Positions 1 through 8,295 are shown, numbered from the stretch's first letter. The stretch: 64,000 nucleotides of DNA from Alterisphingorhabdus sp038748365 (GCA_038748365.1 JBCDIZ010000001.1:124001-188000), one strand, 5' to 3'. The notes: generated from the sequence alone by a model not told the origin. Program-made: numbers and translations.

Positions 1-159
1 CCAGCGTGATTTGTTGCCGGGGGCGATGCAGTCACCCTTGGGATAGTGGCGATATTGCACAAATGGCACATCTGGTGGAACGACACGAGGGACAAGCGAA
101 ACGCCTTCTTCCATGATCTTGCCGGTTAACGCAAAAAGACGGTCAATTGCTTCGCTCAT
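1..159 (-). CDS. Hypothetical protein, N-terminal part only
   Basis: The first 53 codons of a minus-strand gene run off the left edge of the window. It starts at an ATG complementary to 157-159 (MSEAIDRLF...) and stays open to position 1 with ordinary amino-acid composition. There is no signal peptide or membrane segment in the visible part, and a proline/valine-rich stretch follows residue 20. I do not recognise the family. It lies downstream of, and is co-oriented with, the Cys-rich protein and the lysis pair, but a hairpin at 262-282 separates it from them, so co-transcription is doubtful. Confidence 0.55.
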   Translation of the reverse strand, partial: MSEAIDRLFALTGKIMEEGVSLVPRVVPPDVPFVQYRHYPKGDCIAPGNKSRW

Positions 160-261
160 TATATCTCTGACTTTTCTGTATATCGCGGAAAGCTAAACAA
201 CCAGCGACAGGAAAACCAGAGCATAATGGCGGGCAATTGACCGTCTTTGATATGCATCAAA

Positions 262-282
262 TAATCCGGAATGTCCGGATTA
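262..282 (-). terminator. Hairpin downstream of the Cys-rich gene
   Basis: There is a perfect inverted repeat with 9-bp arms (TAATCCGGA and TCCGGATTA) and a 3-base loop, 11 bases past the stop of the minus-strand gene at 293-574. The T-run after it on the minus strand is weak (TTT then GATG). It is probably a terminator, possibly read from either side. Confidence 0.5.
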
Positions 283-292
283 CTGGACTGAA

Positions 293-574
293 TTACTCGG
301 CTGCGCACTCGCCTTCAGCAGCGCATTCTGCACCACAAGCACCGCATTCGCCTTCAGCACCGCATTCGCCGGTTACTGCATCAGCAGCAGCACATGCGGC
401 ACAACCAGCAGTATCTACAGCGCCTTCAGCGGCACAGCCTACAGCTTCTGCACCGTCAACAGCTGCACAGCCTGCTTCTTCAACAGCGTCACCAGCTTCT
501 TCAGGTGTACATGCGGTTGCGAGAGCGAGACCACCAGCGATGGCGAGCATCTTTCCCAGATTGTTGTTCTTCAT
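293..574 (-). CDS. Cys-rich, Ala/Glu-rich small secreted protein
   Basis: 93 aa. The N-terminus looks like a signal sequence (KNNN, then a hydrophobic run ending LALATAC at residue 22). The lipobox is imperfect, with Ala rather than Leu at -3, so lipidation is uncertain. The rest is low complexity, made of Ala, Gly, Glu, Asp and Cys, with ten Cys in total at 22, 36, 47, 58, 61, 71, 77, 80, 84 and 90. Cys 36, 47 and 58 are exactly 11 residues apart in repeats of a Gly-Cys-Ala-Ala type. The C-terminal third is a GEC/GAC/AEC series. There is a good ribosome site (AAGGGGA) before the ATG. The composition resembles small metal-binding or bufferin/HvfA-like secreted peptides, but no DUF692 or DoxX partner is visible here. 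Metal buffering is inference. It follows the holin gene in the same direction, 125 bp downstream. Confidence 0.7.
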   Translation of the reverse strand: MKNNNLGKMLAIAGGLALATACTPEEAGDAVEEAGCAAVDGAEAVGCAAEGAVDTAGCAACAAADAVTGECGAEGECGACGAECAAEGECAAE

Positions 575-699
575 TGCTATTCCCCTTCAGGTTGTAAAAT
601 ACTTGGAACAAGAATGCGCTTTTTACGAGCAGCGTGATAGGTCTGGCAAGATTTTTTCGCATAGAGGATAGATTTTTTTGCAGTGCGGTATCGTAACGA

Positions 700-1110
700 T
701 CATTTTGTCGCCCGATTGATGCCCCATTGTCTGGCCACCGTATACCCCAGATAACCTGTGCCAAATAAGGCATATAACGGCTCTGGAATGCCGGACAGAT
801 AAGCATTCATTCCATTGGCGATAGCATAAGCGGTTTCGGGTCGCACACTGGCTATCAGGCCCATGGGAATCGCCCATAAAATCATGATATACATGACATA
901 AAGGAAGCTGGGACGGGCTCTGCTGGTCCATGGATCAGGCGATTTTGCCTCTGCCATGATTGCTGCGATTCGCGTTTCCACCTCTTGTAGTTCCTGGCTA
1001 CCCTGAAGCTTTAACAGCTCCAACTTGGCCTTGTCGCGGGCCTGTGGGTCGGGGATGATTTTGTCGATCAGTTTTGCCAGCGGAGAAACAATGATTTCGG
1101 CTAGTGACAT
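700..1110 (-). CDS. Holin, 3TM family (gene-transfer-agent/prophage type)
   Basis: 136 aa. An amphipathic N-terminal part is followed by a charged helix (about residues 22-55). Hydrophobic segments lie near 68-88, 91-105 and 110-126, matching the 'holin of 3TMs, for gene-transfer release' family. Such proteins let an endolysin cross the inner membrane so that cells lyse and release particles. The ribosome site AAGGA sits before the ATG. It lies 47 bp downstream of the GH108 endolysin gene on the same strand, the classic lysis pairing. No capsid, terminase or portal genes are present in the window, so this is either a stand-alone lysis module of a gene transfer agent or a prophage remnant. Confidence 0.8.
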   Translation of the reverse strand: MSLAEIIVSPLAKLIDKIIPDPQARDKAKLELLKLQGSQELQEVETRIAAIMAEAKSPDPWTSRARPSFLYVMYIMILWAIPMGLIASVRPETAYAIANGMNAYLSGIPEPLYALFGTGYLGYTVARQWGINRATK

Positions 1111-1157
1111 AGCGTTTTCCTTGAGATGAGAGGGTGTTTTTGTCCGATATGCCTGAG

Positions 1158-1754
1158 TCAGGGGCGGGTACGATGCGCCAGCCAGCCATAGAGAAAGGCC
1201 TCATTGGCAGGGCGTGATTCGGCTAAATGGATGTATCGTGCGCCCTGCAGCGAATCGATGGCACGTAAGAGCACAGACTCTCCAGCTTCTCCCCGCTGAT
1301 CGATATAATAAGAGAGGGCACCTAGCGTTTTCGGCCCGATCACCCGGTCAACGACTATATCATAATAATCGCGCCCGCCGCGGTTCAGGGCATTAAGCGC
1401 GCGTTGCAAGAAGCCAATGGCGATACCTGCACCCATGTTGACCGCGATATCGAACAATTCAGCTGCAACTTGCGGTGCATCATTTGCGACATGATCAAAG
1501 CCGGGACGCAGCCAATAGATGCGTTTATATATGTCTACCGCCTGTTCACGCGGAAGCAGACGCATTGCCCCTTGATAACCATGCTGGCGTGCTACGGCCT
1601 TAGTAATTCCCCATCGTGTTTCGCCACCACGATCCGCAGGATGGTTGCTGTAACCGCCCTCGCGGGCAATGATTGTATCAATAAGGGCTTCAGGGCTGGC
1701 TGTACCAGACTTTGTTTCCAATGCGATATCGAGCGCTTGGTGATCAAACTGCAT
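1158..1754 (-). CDS. Endolysin, glycoside hydrolase family 108
   Basis: 198 aa. A peptidoglycan muramidase of the GH108 type (also called secretion activator protein, Zlis family). The diagnostic motif EGGYSNHPADRGGETRWGIT begins near residue 32, and its first Glu is the expected catalytic acid. The C-terminal half fits the predicted peptidoglycan-binding domain 3 that goes with GH108. I chose the start at 1754 (MQFDHQ) because GACAGGAA precedes it. The open frame continues upstream to 1937, but that stretch runs through the tRNA gene and is not plausible coding. There is no signal peptide, consistent with release through the neighbouring holin. Confidence 0.85.
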   Translation of the reverse strand: MQFDHQALDIALETKSGTASPEALIDTIIAREGGYSNHPADRGGETRWGITKAVARQHGYQGAMRLLPREQAVDIYKRIYWLRPGFDHVANDAPQVAAELFDIAVNMGAGIAIGFLQRALNALNRGGRDYYDIVVDRVIGPKTLGALSYYIDQRGEAGESVLLRAIDSLQGARYIHLAESRPANEAFLYGWLAHRTRP

Positions 1755-1898
1755 TTCCTGTCTCCAATTGGCTATTTTCGTTAGAAATAACCTATTTGGA
1801 TAACTGTAGGAAAATGCTTTGTTTTGAGCGTGGATGCAGTGCCAAGACAGGCATATATCCGCAGATGCACATTTGATGAGAGATGTAAGGGGAATCTC

Positions 1899-1975
1899 TG
1901 GTCGGGACGAGAGGATTCGAACCTCCGACCCCCACACCCCCAGTGTGATGCGCTACCAGGCTGCGCTACGTCCCG
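1899..1975 (-). tRNA. tRNA-Pro (anticodon GGG)
   Basis: This is a 77-nt cloverleaf on the minus strand. The acceptor stem CGGGACG/CGTCCCG, D-stem GCGC/GCGC, a 5-bp anticodon stem around loop CTGGGGG, and T-loop TTCGAAT are all present. The CCA end is encoded (1899-1901). The anticodon GGG reads proline codons CCC and CCU. It sits 144 bp upstream of the endolysin gene; tRNA 3' ends are common integration sites, but no integrase or duplicated 3' end was seen. Confidence 0.95.
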
Positions 1976-2222
1976 ACCGAGGTGAGGGCGTATAAGAGTG
2001 GCCAGCGCATTTGGCAAGCATCGTTCGTCGCCTAAGCGTGGCGTTGACCGGTGGCCAAGATACATTGCCAGAGACGCCAATTGCTGATACGCGCGCCGGA
2101 TTGTTCTGGTAGCGGGTTATGACGCCCTGTCCTTGTGGCAAAACCGTCGAGCCATATATCAGTGAAATTCGGATAATCGTCGGGCCGTTTCCCGGCGCAG
2201 ATGTAAAAGAAGCACAAAAGCT

Positions 2223-2552
2223 ATGGATAGCATTATCTTCACCACATTGGCCGTTGCGCCAGGCGCTGGCGCGCCAGCATGGGTCAGCATTTTGCCGCTG
2301 GTGGCAATTTTCATTATCTTCTATTTTCTGCTCATTCGCCCGCAGCAAAAGCGGATGAAAGAGCATCAAGAGAAGATTGCTGGGGTAAAGCGTGGCGATC
2401 AGGTGGTGACTGCAGGTGGCCTGATGGCCAAGGTGACCAAGGTCGATGATGACTATGTTGAGCTAGATCTCGGTGGTGGCACCAAGGTCAAAGCCGTTAA
2501 ATCAACACTTGGCGATATCGTTCCGCCTGGCGGCAAAGCAGCGAATGACTGA
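2223..2552 (+). CDS. yajC: Sec translocon accessory protein YajC
   Basis: 109 aa. A small inner-membrane protein that associates with SecDF in the SecYEG holotranslocon. It has a single transmembrane segment at about residues 20-38, then the family signature LLIRPQQKRMKEHQ and a cytosolic domain with GDQVVTAGGL. Length is normal for YajC. It leads the export operon yajC-secD-secF; secD starts 62 bp after its stop. The 247 bp upstream (1976-2222) hold no convincing gene and probably contain the promoter. Confidence 0.95.
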   Translation: MDSIIFTTLAVAPGAGAPAWVSILPLVAIFIIFYFLLIRPQQKRMKEHQEKIAGVKRGDQVVTAGGLMAKVTKVDDDYVELDLGGGTKVKAVKSTLGDIVPPGGKAAND

Positions 2553-2614
2553 TCTGTTTGTTTTGATACTGTCCGCTCACCGTCTCTGAACGTCGCGATT
2601 GAAAGACTGAAACA

Positions 2615-4225
2615 ATGCTCGATTTTCCGCGATGGAAAACCATTTCCCTAACGCTGATCCTGGTGATCGGCGTATTTATGTCGCTGCCCAGCCTGTTGCC
2701 CAAAAGCGTAACTGATTATTGGCCGGACTTTCTGCCGAAAGAGACGGTCAATCTCGGTCTCGATCTCGCCGGGGGCAGCCACATCTTGCTCGAAGCTGAT
2801 CCCAATGAGGTCGTCGCTTTGCAGATTGAGAATATGGAAGAGTCGGTGCGCAATGCGCTGGCTAATGCCAATCCGCAGGTGCGTATCGGCGAGATTTCGC
2901 GCAATGATGGTGCGCTTTCCTTCATGGTGCGCGATGCGACACAGGTTGATGCCGCGCGTGAGGCCATACTTCCGCTGACCAGCGGGGCAGGGCTCACCGG
3001 CCAGCGCGATTGGGACATAGAAGTGCGCGATACCACACGCTTTGTTCTGACCCCCACCCAGGCCGGTCTGGATCAGGCGGTTGAAGATGCGATGAACTCG
3101 GCGATCGAAGTTGTCCGTCGCCGCATTGACGAACTGGGCACCAGAGAGCCGACGATCATCCGTCAGGGTGCAGAGCGTATCGTAGTACAGGTGCCGGGCT
3201 TACAAGACCCGGATGAACTGAAAGAGCTGCTGGGTAAGACGGCCAAGCTGGAATTCAAACTGGTTGATAATCAGGCAGACCCTAATGAAACGCTCGCGGA
3301 CCGCGCACGTATTGGCAGCGAGGTTTATCCCTTTCCCGATGGCGAGGCCTATGGCCAGCCAATGCTCGCCGTGCGGCGTCTTGGCGGGATCAAGGGTGAC
3401 CGGCTAACCGGGGCGCAGCAGAGTTTTAACCCGGATAACCCCAGCGAGCCGGTGGTGAACATCCAGTTCGATAGTGAGGGCGGTCAACGCTTTGCCAAGC
3501 TCAGCACCGAGAATACCGGGCGGCGCTTCGCCATCATTCTTGACGACGAAGTGATTTCCGCACCGACCTTTAATGAGCCAATCCTTGGCGGTTCGGCACA
3601 GATTTCCGGCAGTTTCACCGTGGAAACCGCGAACCAGTTGGCGATTCAGCTGCGTTCGGGCGCATTGCCGGTGGAACTGCAAGTGGTGGAAGAACGCACC
3701 GTCGGCGCCGATCTTGGGGCGGAATCGATCCGCGCTGGCGTTATTGCCGGCTTGATCGGCACGGTTTTTGTGCTGGTCTATATGGTACTGGTCTATGGCC
3801 GTTTCGGGGTTTACGCCAATATTGCACTGATCCTGAACCTGTTCCTGATCCTCGGCATTATGGCGGTGCTTAACGCGACCTTGACGCTGCCGGGTATTGC
3901 CGGGTTTATCCTTACCGTCGGTTCCGCGGTTGATGCCAATGTGCTGATTAACGAGCGTATCGGTGAGGAGCGGCGCAATGGTCGCCGCATCATTCAGGCG
4001 ATTGAGGTCGGCTATAAAGAAGCCTCGCGCGCTATTTACGATGCGAACATCACCAATGTGATCGCCGGAGTGCTGCTGTTCCTGTTCGGCTCAGGACCGA
4101 TCAAGGGCTTTGCCATCGTTCTGATCGTCGGCATCATCACCTCGATCTTCACCGCCGTGTTCATCACCCGCATGTTTGTCGCTGGCTGGTTGCGCGGCAC
4201 TCGGCCCAAAGAGCTGCGGATTTAG
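2615..4225 (+). CDS. secD: Protein translocase subunit SecD
   Basis: 536 aa. An RND-like inner-membrane subunit that uses the proton gradient to pull exported proteins across the membrane. TM1 lies at about 7-28. A long periplasmic P1 region opens with the conserved LGLDLAGGSH motif (about residue 48). A C-terminal block of five membrane segments carries GSAVDANVLINERI and ends in SIFTAVFITR. Length and domain order are typical. It is followed after 16 bp by secF. Confidence 0.96.
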   Translation: MLDFPRWKTISLTLILVIGVFMSLPSLLPKSVTDYWPDFLPKETVNLGLDLAGGSHILLEADPNEVVALQIENMEESVRNALANANPQVRIGEISRNDGALSFMVRDATQVDAAREAILPLTSGAGLTGQRDWDIEVRDTTRFVLTPTQAGLDQAVEDAMNSAIEVVRRRIDELGTREPTIIRQGAERIVVQVPGLQDPDELKELLGKTAKLEFKLVDNQADPNETLADRARIGSEVYPFPDGEAYGQPMLAVRRLGGIKGDRLTGAQQSFNPDNPSEPVVNIQFDSEGGQRFAKLSTENTGRRFAIILDDEVISAPTFNEPILGGSAQISGSFTVETANQLAIQLRSGALPVELQVVEERTVGADLGAESIRAGVIAGLIGTVFVLVYMVLVYGRFGVYANIALILNLFLILGIMAVLNATLTLPGIAGFILTVGSAVDANVLINERIGEERRNGRRIIQAIEVGYKEASRAIYDANITNVIAGVLLFLFGSGPIKGFAIVLIVGIITSIFTAVFITRMFVAGWLRGTRPKELRI

Positions 4226-4241
4226 GGAAGGGACCGGAGAC

Positions 4242-5240
4242 ATGAAACTGCTTAAGCTGGTTCCTGAAAAGACCAATATCGGCTTTCTCAAGCTGCGCAA
4301 TATCGCTGTCGGTTTCAGTGTGCTGCTGATTATCGCCTCTATCGCGCTTGTGATGACACGCGGCCTGAATTTTGGCGTCGACTTTGTCGGCGGCCAGCAA
4401 TTCCGTGTCACCTTTGAGAAGGTCGAGGAAGCGCCGATCCCTGAATTGCGCGAGAGCATTGCCGCGCTCAATCTGGGCGATGCCAATATTCAGCGCTTTG
4501 GTGAGCCCAATGAAGTTGCCATCCGCATGCGGCTCAATGCCGAGAGAGGCGATGAGCTACAGGAAGCCGATAGTGCGACCGTAGCGGTATCCAATATGAT
4601 TGAGGAGCGCTTTGCAGAGCAGGGCGTACGTATTGATGGTGTGGATGCGGTATCGGGCAAGGTATCCGAGGAATTGCTCAGCACCGGTGTCTACTCGCTG
4701 GTCTTCGCGCTGATCGCCATCTCGATCTACATCTGGTTCCGCTTTGAGTGGCAATTTGGTGTCGGCGCGCTGTTCGCATTGTTTCATGATGTGTCTCTGA
4801 CTTTCGGCTTTTTCGCGCTGACGCAGTTGGAGTTTAACCTTAATATCATCGCCGCCTTGCTGACGATTATCGGTTACTCGCTTAACGATACCATTGTGAT
4901 CGATGATCGCATCCGCGAGAATTTGCGCAAATATCGCAAGATGGAGATCAGCAATTTGCTTGACCTGTCGATCAACGAAACGCTGGCGCGGACCGTCAGC
5001 ACCAGCCTGACCATGATTATCGTGTTGGTGTCGCTGGTGTTGCTTGGCCCTGATGTGATTTTCGGCTTTAGCGCAGCGATGCTGTTTGGTGTTATCATCG
5101 GCACATATTCGTCCATCTATATCGCCTCGCCGGTGCTGATCTGGCTCGGTGTCGGGCCGGACAGTTTTGTGCCGATTGAATCAGACAGCGAAAAGGCACA
5201 GCGGCGTCTGGCTGAAGGCTATGACGGCGCAGAACCCTAA
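4242..5240 (+). CDS. secF: Protein translocase subunit SecF
   Basis: 332 aa. The partner of SecD. TM1 is at about 20-40, followed by the family motif GLNFGVDFVGG, a periplasmic domain, and five C-terminal membrane segments with GYSLNDTIVIDDRIREN. I start it at the ATG at 4242 (MKLLKLVPEKTNIGF), preceded by GGGACCGGAGA. The frame is open from 4176, but that stretch overlaps the end of secD and is not needed. Confidence 0.95.
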   Translation: MKLLKLVPEKTNIGFLKLRNIAVGFSVLLIIASIALVMTRGLNFGVDFVGGQQFRVTFEKVEEAPIPELRESIAALNLGDANIQRFGEPNEVAIRMRLNAERGDELQEADSATVAVSNMIEERFAEQGVRIDGVDAVSGKVSEELLSTGVYSLVFALIAISIYIWFRFEWQFGVGALFALFHDVSLTFGFFALTQLEFNLNIIAALLTIIGYSLNDTIVIDDRIRENLRKYRKMEISNLLDLSINETLARTVSTSLTMIIVLVSLVLLGPDVIFGFSAAMLFGVIIGTYSSIYIASPVLIWLGVGPDSFVPIESDSEKAQRRLAEGYDGAEP

Positions 5241-5256
5241 GAACCGGGCCTGATCC

Positions 5257-5634
5257 ATGGTTGAAATCCGGCGTGAGGATATATCCGGCCCACTAATCAC
5301 CGCGATTGGCCCATCGGGCTTTCGCGTTGCGGATCGGATTGTTCCCGGTGGACTGGTGCTATGGCCGGATAACGCCTTTGATTGGGAGCCGCCCAAGCTG
5401 GAGGCACTGAACGAGGCAGTGCTAGACAAAGCGCTGGCGCTGGAGCCGGCACCGGAATTTCTGCTGCTCGGCTCAGGGCCGACGCTGGTGCATCCACCCG
5501 CAACATTGCGCCGCGCATTAGAAGCACGCAATATCGGCCTGGAAGTGATGGACAGCCGCGCCGCTGCCAAAACCTGGGGCCTGATGCGCGCAGAAGAACG
5601 CTGGATTAGTGCGGCGTTGTATCCGCTGAATTAG
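5257..5634 (+). CDS. Mth938-like domain protein (NDUFAF3-type, DUF498)
   Basis: 125 aa, a small single-domain soluble protein of the Mth938/NDUFAF3 fold. The eukaryotic homologue helps assemble respiratory complex I; the bacterial function is not settled. The family pattern is visible: a LLLGSGP motif at about residue 70, followed by a segment on age or length of residues (LEARNIGLEVMDSRAA), then the closing ERWISAALYPL. It lies 16 bp after secF and is almost certainly co-transcribed, an arrangement seen in many alphaproteobacteria. Confidence 0.85.
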   Translation: MVEIRREDISGPLITAIGPSGFRVADRIVPGGLVLWPDNAFDWEPPKLEALNEAVLDKALALEPAPEFLLLGSGPTLVHPPATLRRALEARNIGLEVMDSRAAAKTWGLMRAEERWISAALYPLN

Positions 5635-5648
5635 CAATATCTACTTCC

Positions 5649-5728
5649 ACCGTTCGGGCTGAGCTTGTCGAAGCCCCGTCTTTCTCTTTCAAAAAGTGCA
5701 GCCCTTCGACAGGCTCAGGGCGAACGGT
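5649..5728. repeat. Palindromic repeat, family A (copy 1)
   Basis: This is an inverted repeat with about 25-bp arms at 5649-5673 and 5704-5728 (22 of 25 positions pair), core GAGCTTGTCGAAG, and a 30-base loop ending in GTGCAGCC. Further copies lie at 36288-36367 and, more diverged, at 21110-21183. It sits between two convergent genes, and its right edge touches the stop codon of the glycosyltransferase. It could act as a bidirectional terminator or RNA-stabilising hairpin. Confidence 0.85.
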
Positions 5729-6900
5729 TATTCAATAGCCCCACTAAAGATGCCCTTAAGTTCCTCAGCATTTCGCTCCCATGTGAATCGCGCAACGGTG
5801 TTGCGGACCGCTTCGGGATCCCCCGGCTGCACCAGCAATTCCTGCATCGCCGAAGCAATAGCCTCCGGGGTTTGATCCACGATCCTCCCAGCCATCGAGC
5901 TACTCACCAATTCTCGCGCACCGCCTGCCTCACTGATCACAATCGGTGTGCCACAAGCCAACGCCTCAACCCAGGCATTGGCCAGACCTTCGGATTGCGA
6001 CGGCAGCACTAGCATCTTTGCACCCGCCAACAGACCGGGCAAAGCATCATGCGGTACCGAACCGAGAAAATGCACCCGCTCGGCAAGGCCAAGATCGGCT
6101 GCCTGCTTCTCCAACCGCTCGCGTTCCTCACCATCACCAGCAAAGACATGATGCAGATCAGGAACCGCCTTGAGCGCCTCAATGATCAGATGTGGATTTT
6201 TGCGCGGGATCAGCGCGCCGACAGTGATGGCATAGGGCGTATCTTCAGCGAAGGGCAGGGCAATGCTGTGCTCCGCATTAGGGTGAAAGCGCTCCTGATC
6301 GCAACCGGTATAGTGCACATGGATTTTGCTTCGATCCATACCCAATGCCGCCATATCCTTCGCTAGCGCTTCGGAGACCGCCAATAGCGCAGTGGCACCC
6401 TCAGCCGCAGGTAATATCTGCTTCAAACTGGCCGATTGTGCCCCCCAATAGTGGATATCCGCCCCGCGCGCTTTAATGGTGTAGGGTATGCCCAATTCTT
6501 TGGCGATCAATGCCGCCGCTGGTCCATCGGGATAGAAAAACTCGGCATCAATTAGGTCAAAAGGCTTTGCAGCATGAAGCTTCTTCGCCAGTGGAATCAC
6601 CGCACGCGTAATCGATGCTGCATTATTGCGCGCTGCCATTCCCGGCATGGACTGAAACGCGATACGATGAATCGGCGGTCCGCCTTTGTCAGCGGATGCG
6701 CCGCTATCCCCCGAAAGCTGTGCTGCATAGCGAAAGCGTTGCAATCGGCTAAGCGGAAAGGGAGGTAGGCTGACCGGGTTGACCACGGTCACATCCATAT
6801 CCGGTAGGCTGGCCAGCTTCTCGGTCTGGCGCGCGACGAATATCCCGAAATTGGGTTTGGACGGATTGGGGTAAAGCGTTGCCAGGGTGAGGATGCGCAT
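5728..6900 (-). CDS. Glycosyltransferase family 4
   Basis: 390 aa, GT-B fold. The N-terminus MRILTLATLYPNP and the acceptor-side domain (residues about 1-185) are followed by a Glycos_transf_1 domain. That domain carries the E-x7-E type nucleotide-sugar site in the stretch PSQSEGLANAWVEALACGTP (about 300-320). It transfers a sugar from an activated donor to an unknown acceptor, perhaps surface polysaccharide; no other polysaccharide genes are nearby. I start it at 6900 (MRIL) because upstream codons overlap the preceding gene. It lies 14 bp after the XRE regulator gene on the same strand, so the two are probably one transcript. Confidence 0.88.
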   Translation of the reverse strand: MRILTLATLYPNPSKPNFGIFVARQTEKLASLPDMDVTVVNPVSLPPFPLSRLQRFRYAAQLSGDSGASADKGGPPIHRIAFQSMPGMAARNNAASITRAVIPLAKKLHAAKPFDLIDAEFFYPDGPAAALIAKELGIPYTIKARGADIHYWGAQSASLKQILPAAEGATALLAVSEALAKDMAALGMDRSKIHVHYTGCDQERFHPNAEHSIALPFAEDTPYAITVGALIPRKNPHLIIEALKAVPDLHHVFAGDGEERERLEKQAADLGLAERVHFLGSVPHDALPGLLAGAKMLVLPSQSEGLANAWVEALACGTPIVISEAGGARELVSSSMAGRIVDQTPEAIASAMQELLVQPGDPEAVRNTVARFTWERNAEELKGIFSGAIE

Positions 6901-6914
6901 CGCTCGCCTCGCTG

Positions 6915-7478
6915 TCAGAGTGTGCGCGACAAATGGGTGGCGACGCCGAGCCATTCGGGCGCGTTGATAATCTGCTGCCGGGCATTGGCTACAAGCGGCA
7001 AAATCTGCATCCGGTCCTCTTCCAGTGCCAGCAGACGGCCAAAGATAAACCGTCCAGCAGGGCGCGGACAGAGCACATCGCGGTTCAGCGCGTTGGCAAA
7101 AGCGGCTTTGTCCAGCCGATCGAGCCAGAGCTGATCCCCGGAACGATACTCGCCGATCGCAATATCCATACGCATAACCAACTGTCCTTCGCTAAGACGC
7201 GCCGGGGCGATGGCTTCCAAACGTGATGGCGTTCTCGCGCCTTCACCGTCAATAACGGCAACCAGATCAGCGACGGGATCATTCTGCCGTGCCAGCAATG
7301 TATCGCTGTCTACATCAAGCGCTGCAGCAATACGCTCCAGCCAACCTAGCGAAAGCGTGCGAACGCCGGTTTCCAGCCTGCCAATGGTCTGTGCAGTGGT
7401 CGGCGGGTCGCAGCGCTCTGCGAGATCGGCCAGTGTCAGACCCTGCTCCTTGCGAATGGCGCGAATATAATTTTGCAT
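6915..7478 (-). CDS. XRE-family transcriptional regulator
   Basis: 187 aa. An N-terminal helix-turn-helix domain of the Cro/C1 type (about residues 3-62: IRAIRKEQGLTLADLAERC, then TIGRLETG) is followed by about 120 residues of unassigned C-terminal domain. Start chosen at 7478 (MQNYIRAIRK), preceded by GGACAGG; an in-frame extension to 7547 is less typical. It is divergent from the DUF6456 gene across a 92-bp gap that must hold both promoters, and upstream of the glycosyltransferase in an apparent two-gene operon. Its target is unknown. Confidence 0.8.
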   Translation of the reverse strand: MQNYIRAIRKEQGLTLADLAERCDPPTTAQTIGRLETGVRTLSLGWLERIAAALDVDSDTLLARQNDPVADLVAVIDGEGARTPSRLEAIAPARLSEGQLVMRMDIAIGEYRSGDQLWLDRLDKAAFANALNRDVLCPRPAGRFIFGRLLALEEDRMQILPLVANARQQIINAPEWLGVATHLSRTL

Positions 7479-7570
7479 AGCCTGTCCATTGATTGCGGGC
7501 TTTTCTGCTGTCCTACAGCGAACCGCAAATGGCAATAGAGAATCCATAACGAACCTGACTGGAGACTCTT

Positions 7571-8038
7571 ATGACTAAAACCAAACAGCGCAAACGGAAA
7601 CAGAGTGCTTCTTCTCCGGCGCAGCCCAAGCCCGCTGTCAATCTCGCTGAATCCCCGGTTTCCTGGCTCTACGTACGCGGCCATTTAAGCCGTCGTCAAT
7701 TTGATGCGGGGGAAGCGCTACGCAATGATTGGGAGCGGGCGCAATTTGATGGCATGACGACGATGAACTGGTCCGGCATGATCGATAGCGGCAAGCGACG
7801 AGGCCCGGTGGAGCATCTGGAGCCGGGGGAATATGCGTTGGCCGCACGGCGACGTTTTGAGGGAGCGCTGGCGGCGGCAGGGCGCGATATGAATGATCTT
7901 TGCTGGCGCGTGATTTGTGCCTGTGAGTCTATTCCAACTGTAGAGAAGGATTTCGGTTGGCCCGCGCGTTCCGGCAAGCTGGTGCTGCGCATGGCGCTGG
8001 ACCGGATTGCGGATTATTATCGGATAGCGGGGGAGTAG
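7571..8038 (+). CDS. DUF6456 domain-containing protein
   Basis: 155 aa. A basic N-terminal tail (KTKQRKRKQ) is followed by one compact domain from about residue 28. The family hallmarks are visible: SPVSWLYVRGHLSRRQFDAG, then a Glu-rich helix, and a helix-turn-helix-like C-terminus with CWRVICACESIPTVEKDFGW and KLVLRMALDRIADYY. The family is mainly alphaproteobacterial and uncharacterised; the C-terminal part looks DNA-binding, which is inference. A monocistronic gene, followed by repeat DNA. Confidence 0.75.
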   Translation: MTKTKQRKRKQSASSPAQPKPAVNLAESPVSWLYVRGHLSRRQFDAGEALRNDWERAQFDGMTTMNWSGMIDSGKRRGPVEHLEPGEYALAARRRFEGALAAAGRDMNDLCWRVICACESIPTVEKDFGWPARSGKLVLRMALDRIADYYRIAGE

Positions 8039-8063
8039 TTTTAGTGTCTTGCGTGCCAGATTT

Positions 8064-8263
8064 CGTCAGCCCCGCCCTTCGACTGCCTGCAAGGCAGGCG
8101 CTCAGGATAAACTCGGCTTTGCCGAGGCGGGGCTAAGGCTGTTATTAGTTTTCGCGCAAAGGCGCGAAGGCACAAAGAAGATAAAGTACTTGGCGCTACC
8201 CCTTAGCGTCTTTGCGCCTTTGCGCGAGTCAAAGCCCAGGTCCCGCCTGCGCGGGGCCGACGA
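8064..8263. repeat. Composite palindromic repeat, family B (copy 1)
   Basis: This is a nested inverted repeat. The inner arms are 8151-8177 (TTCGCGCAAAGGCGCGAAGG...) and 8202-8230 (ending CTTTGCGCGAGTC). Outer GC-rich arms resemble GGCCCCGC/GCGGGGCC at about 8066-8140 and 8238-8263. The left outer arm is interrupted by extra hairpins (CCTGCAAGGCAGG and CTCGGCTTTGCCGAG). It fills the 257-bp gap between two convergent genes. Related copies: 33767-33909, 35024-35109, 45632-45713 and 56201-56349. Confidence 0.85.
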
Positions 8264-8295
8264 AGTTCTAAGTCTTACTGGCTGTACTGCGTGAA

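Noticed and set aside
237..671. Plus-strand frame of 144 codons rich in Ser, Ala, His and Pro
   Set aside because: It is the antisense of the Cys-rich gene at 293-574; its odd composition is a mirror of the GCA-rich repeats. The minus frame has the ribosome site and signal sequence.
1755..1937. N-terminal extension of the endolysin frame
   Set aside because: It passes through the 3' half of tRNA-Pro and has no ribosome site; the family start fits 1754.
1899..1975. Integration site in tRNA-Pro
   Set aside because: No integrase and no second copy of the tRNA 3' end was found nearby, so a claim of an att site is not supported.
2032..2217. Minus-strand frame of 61 codons before yajC
   Set aside because: Protein-like in places, but short, without a good start and overlapping the likely yajC promoter. 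No family recognised. I cannot exclude a gene remnant.
8049..8294. Plus-strand frame of 81 codons
   Set aside because: It lies fully in family B palindromic repeat DNA.
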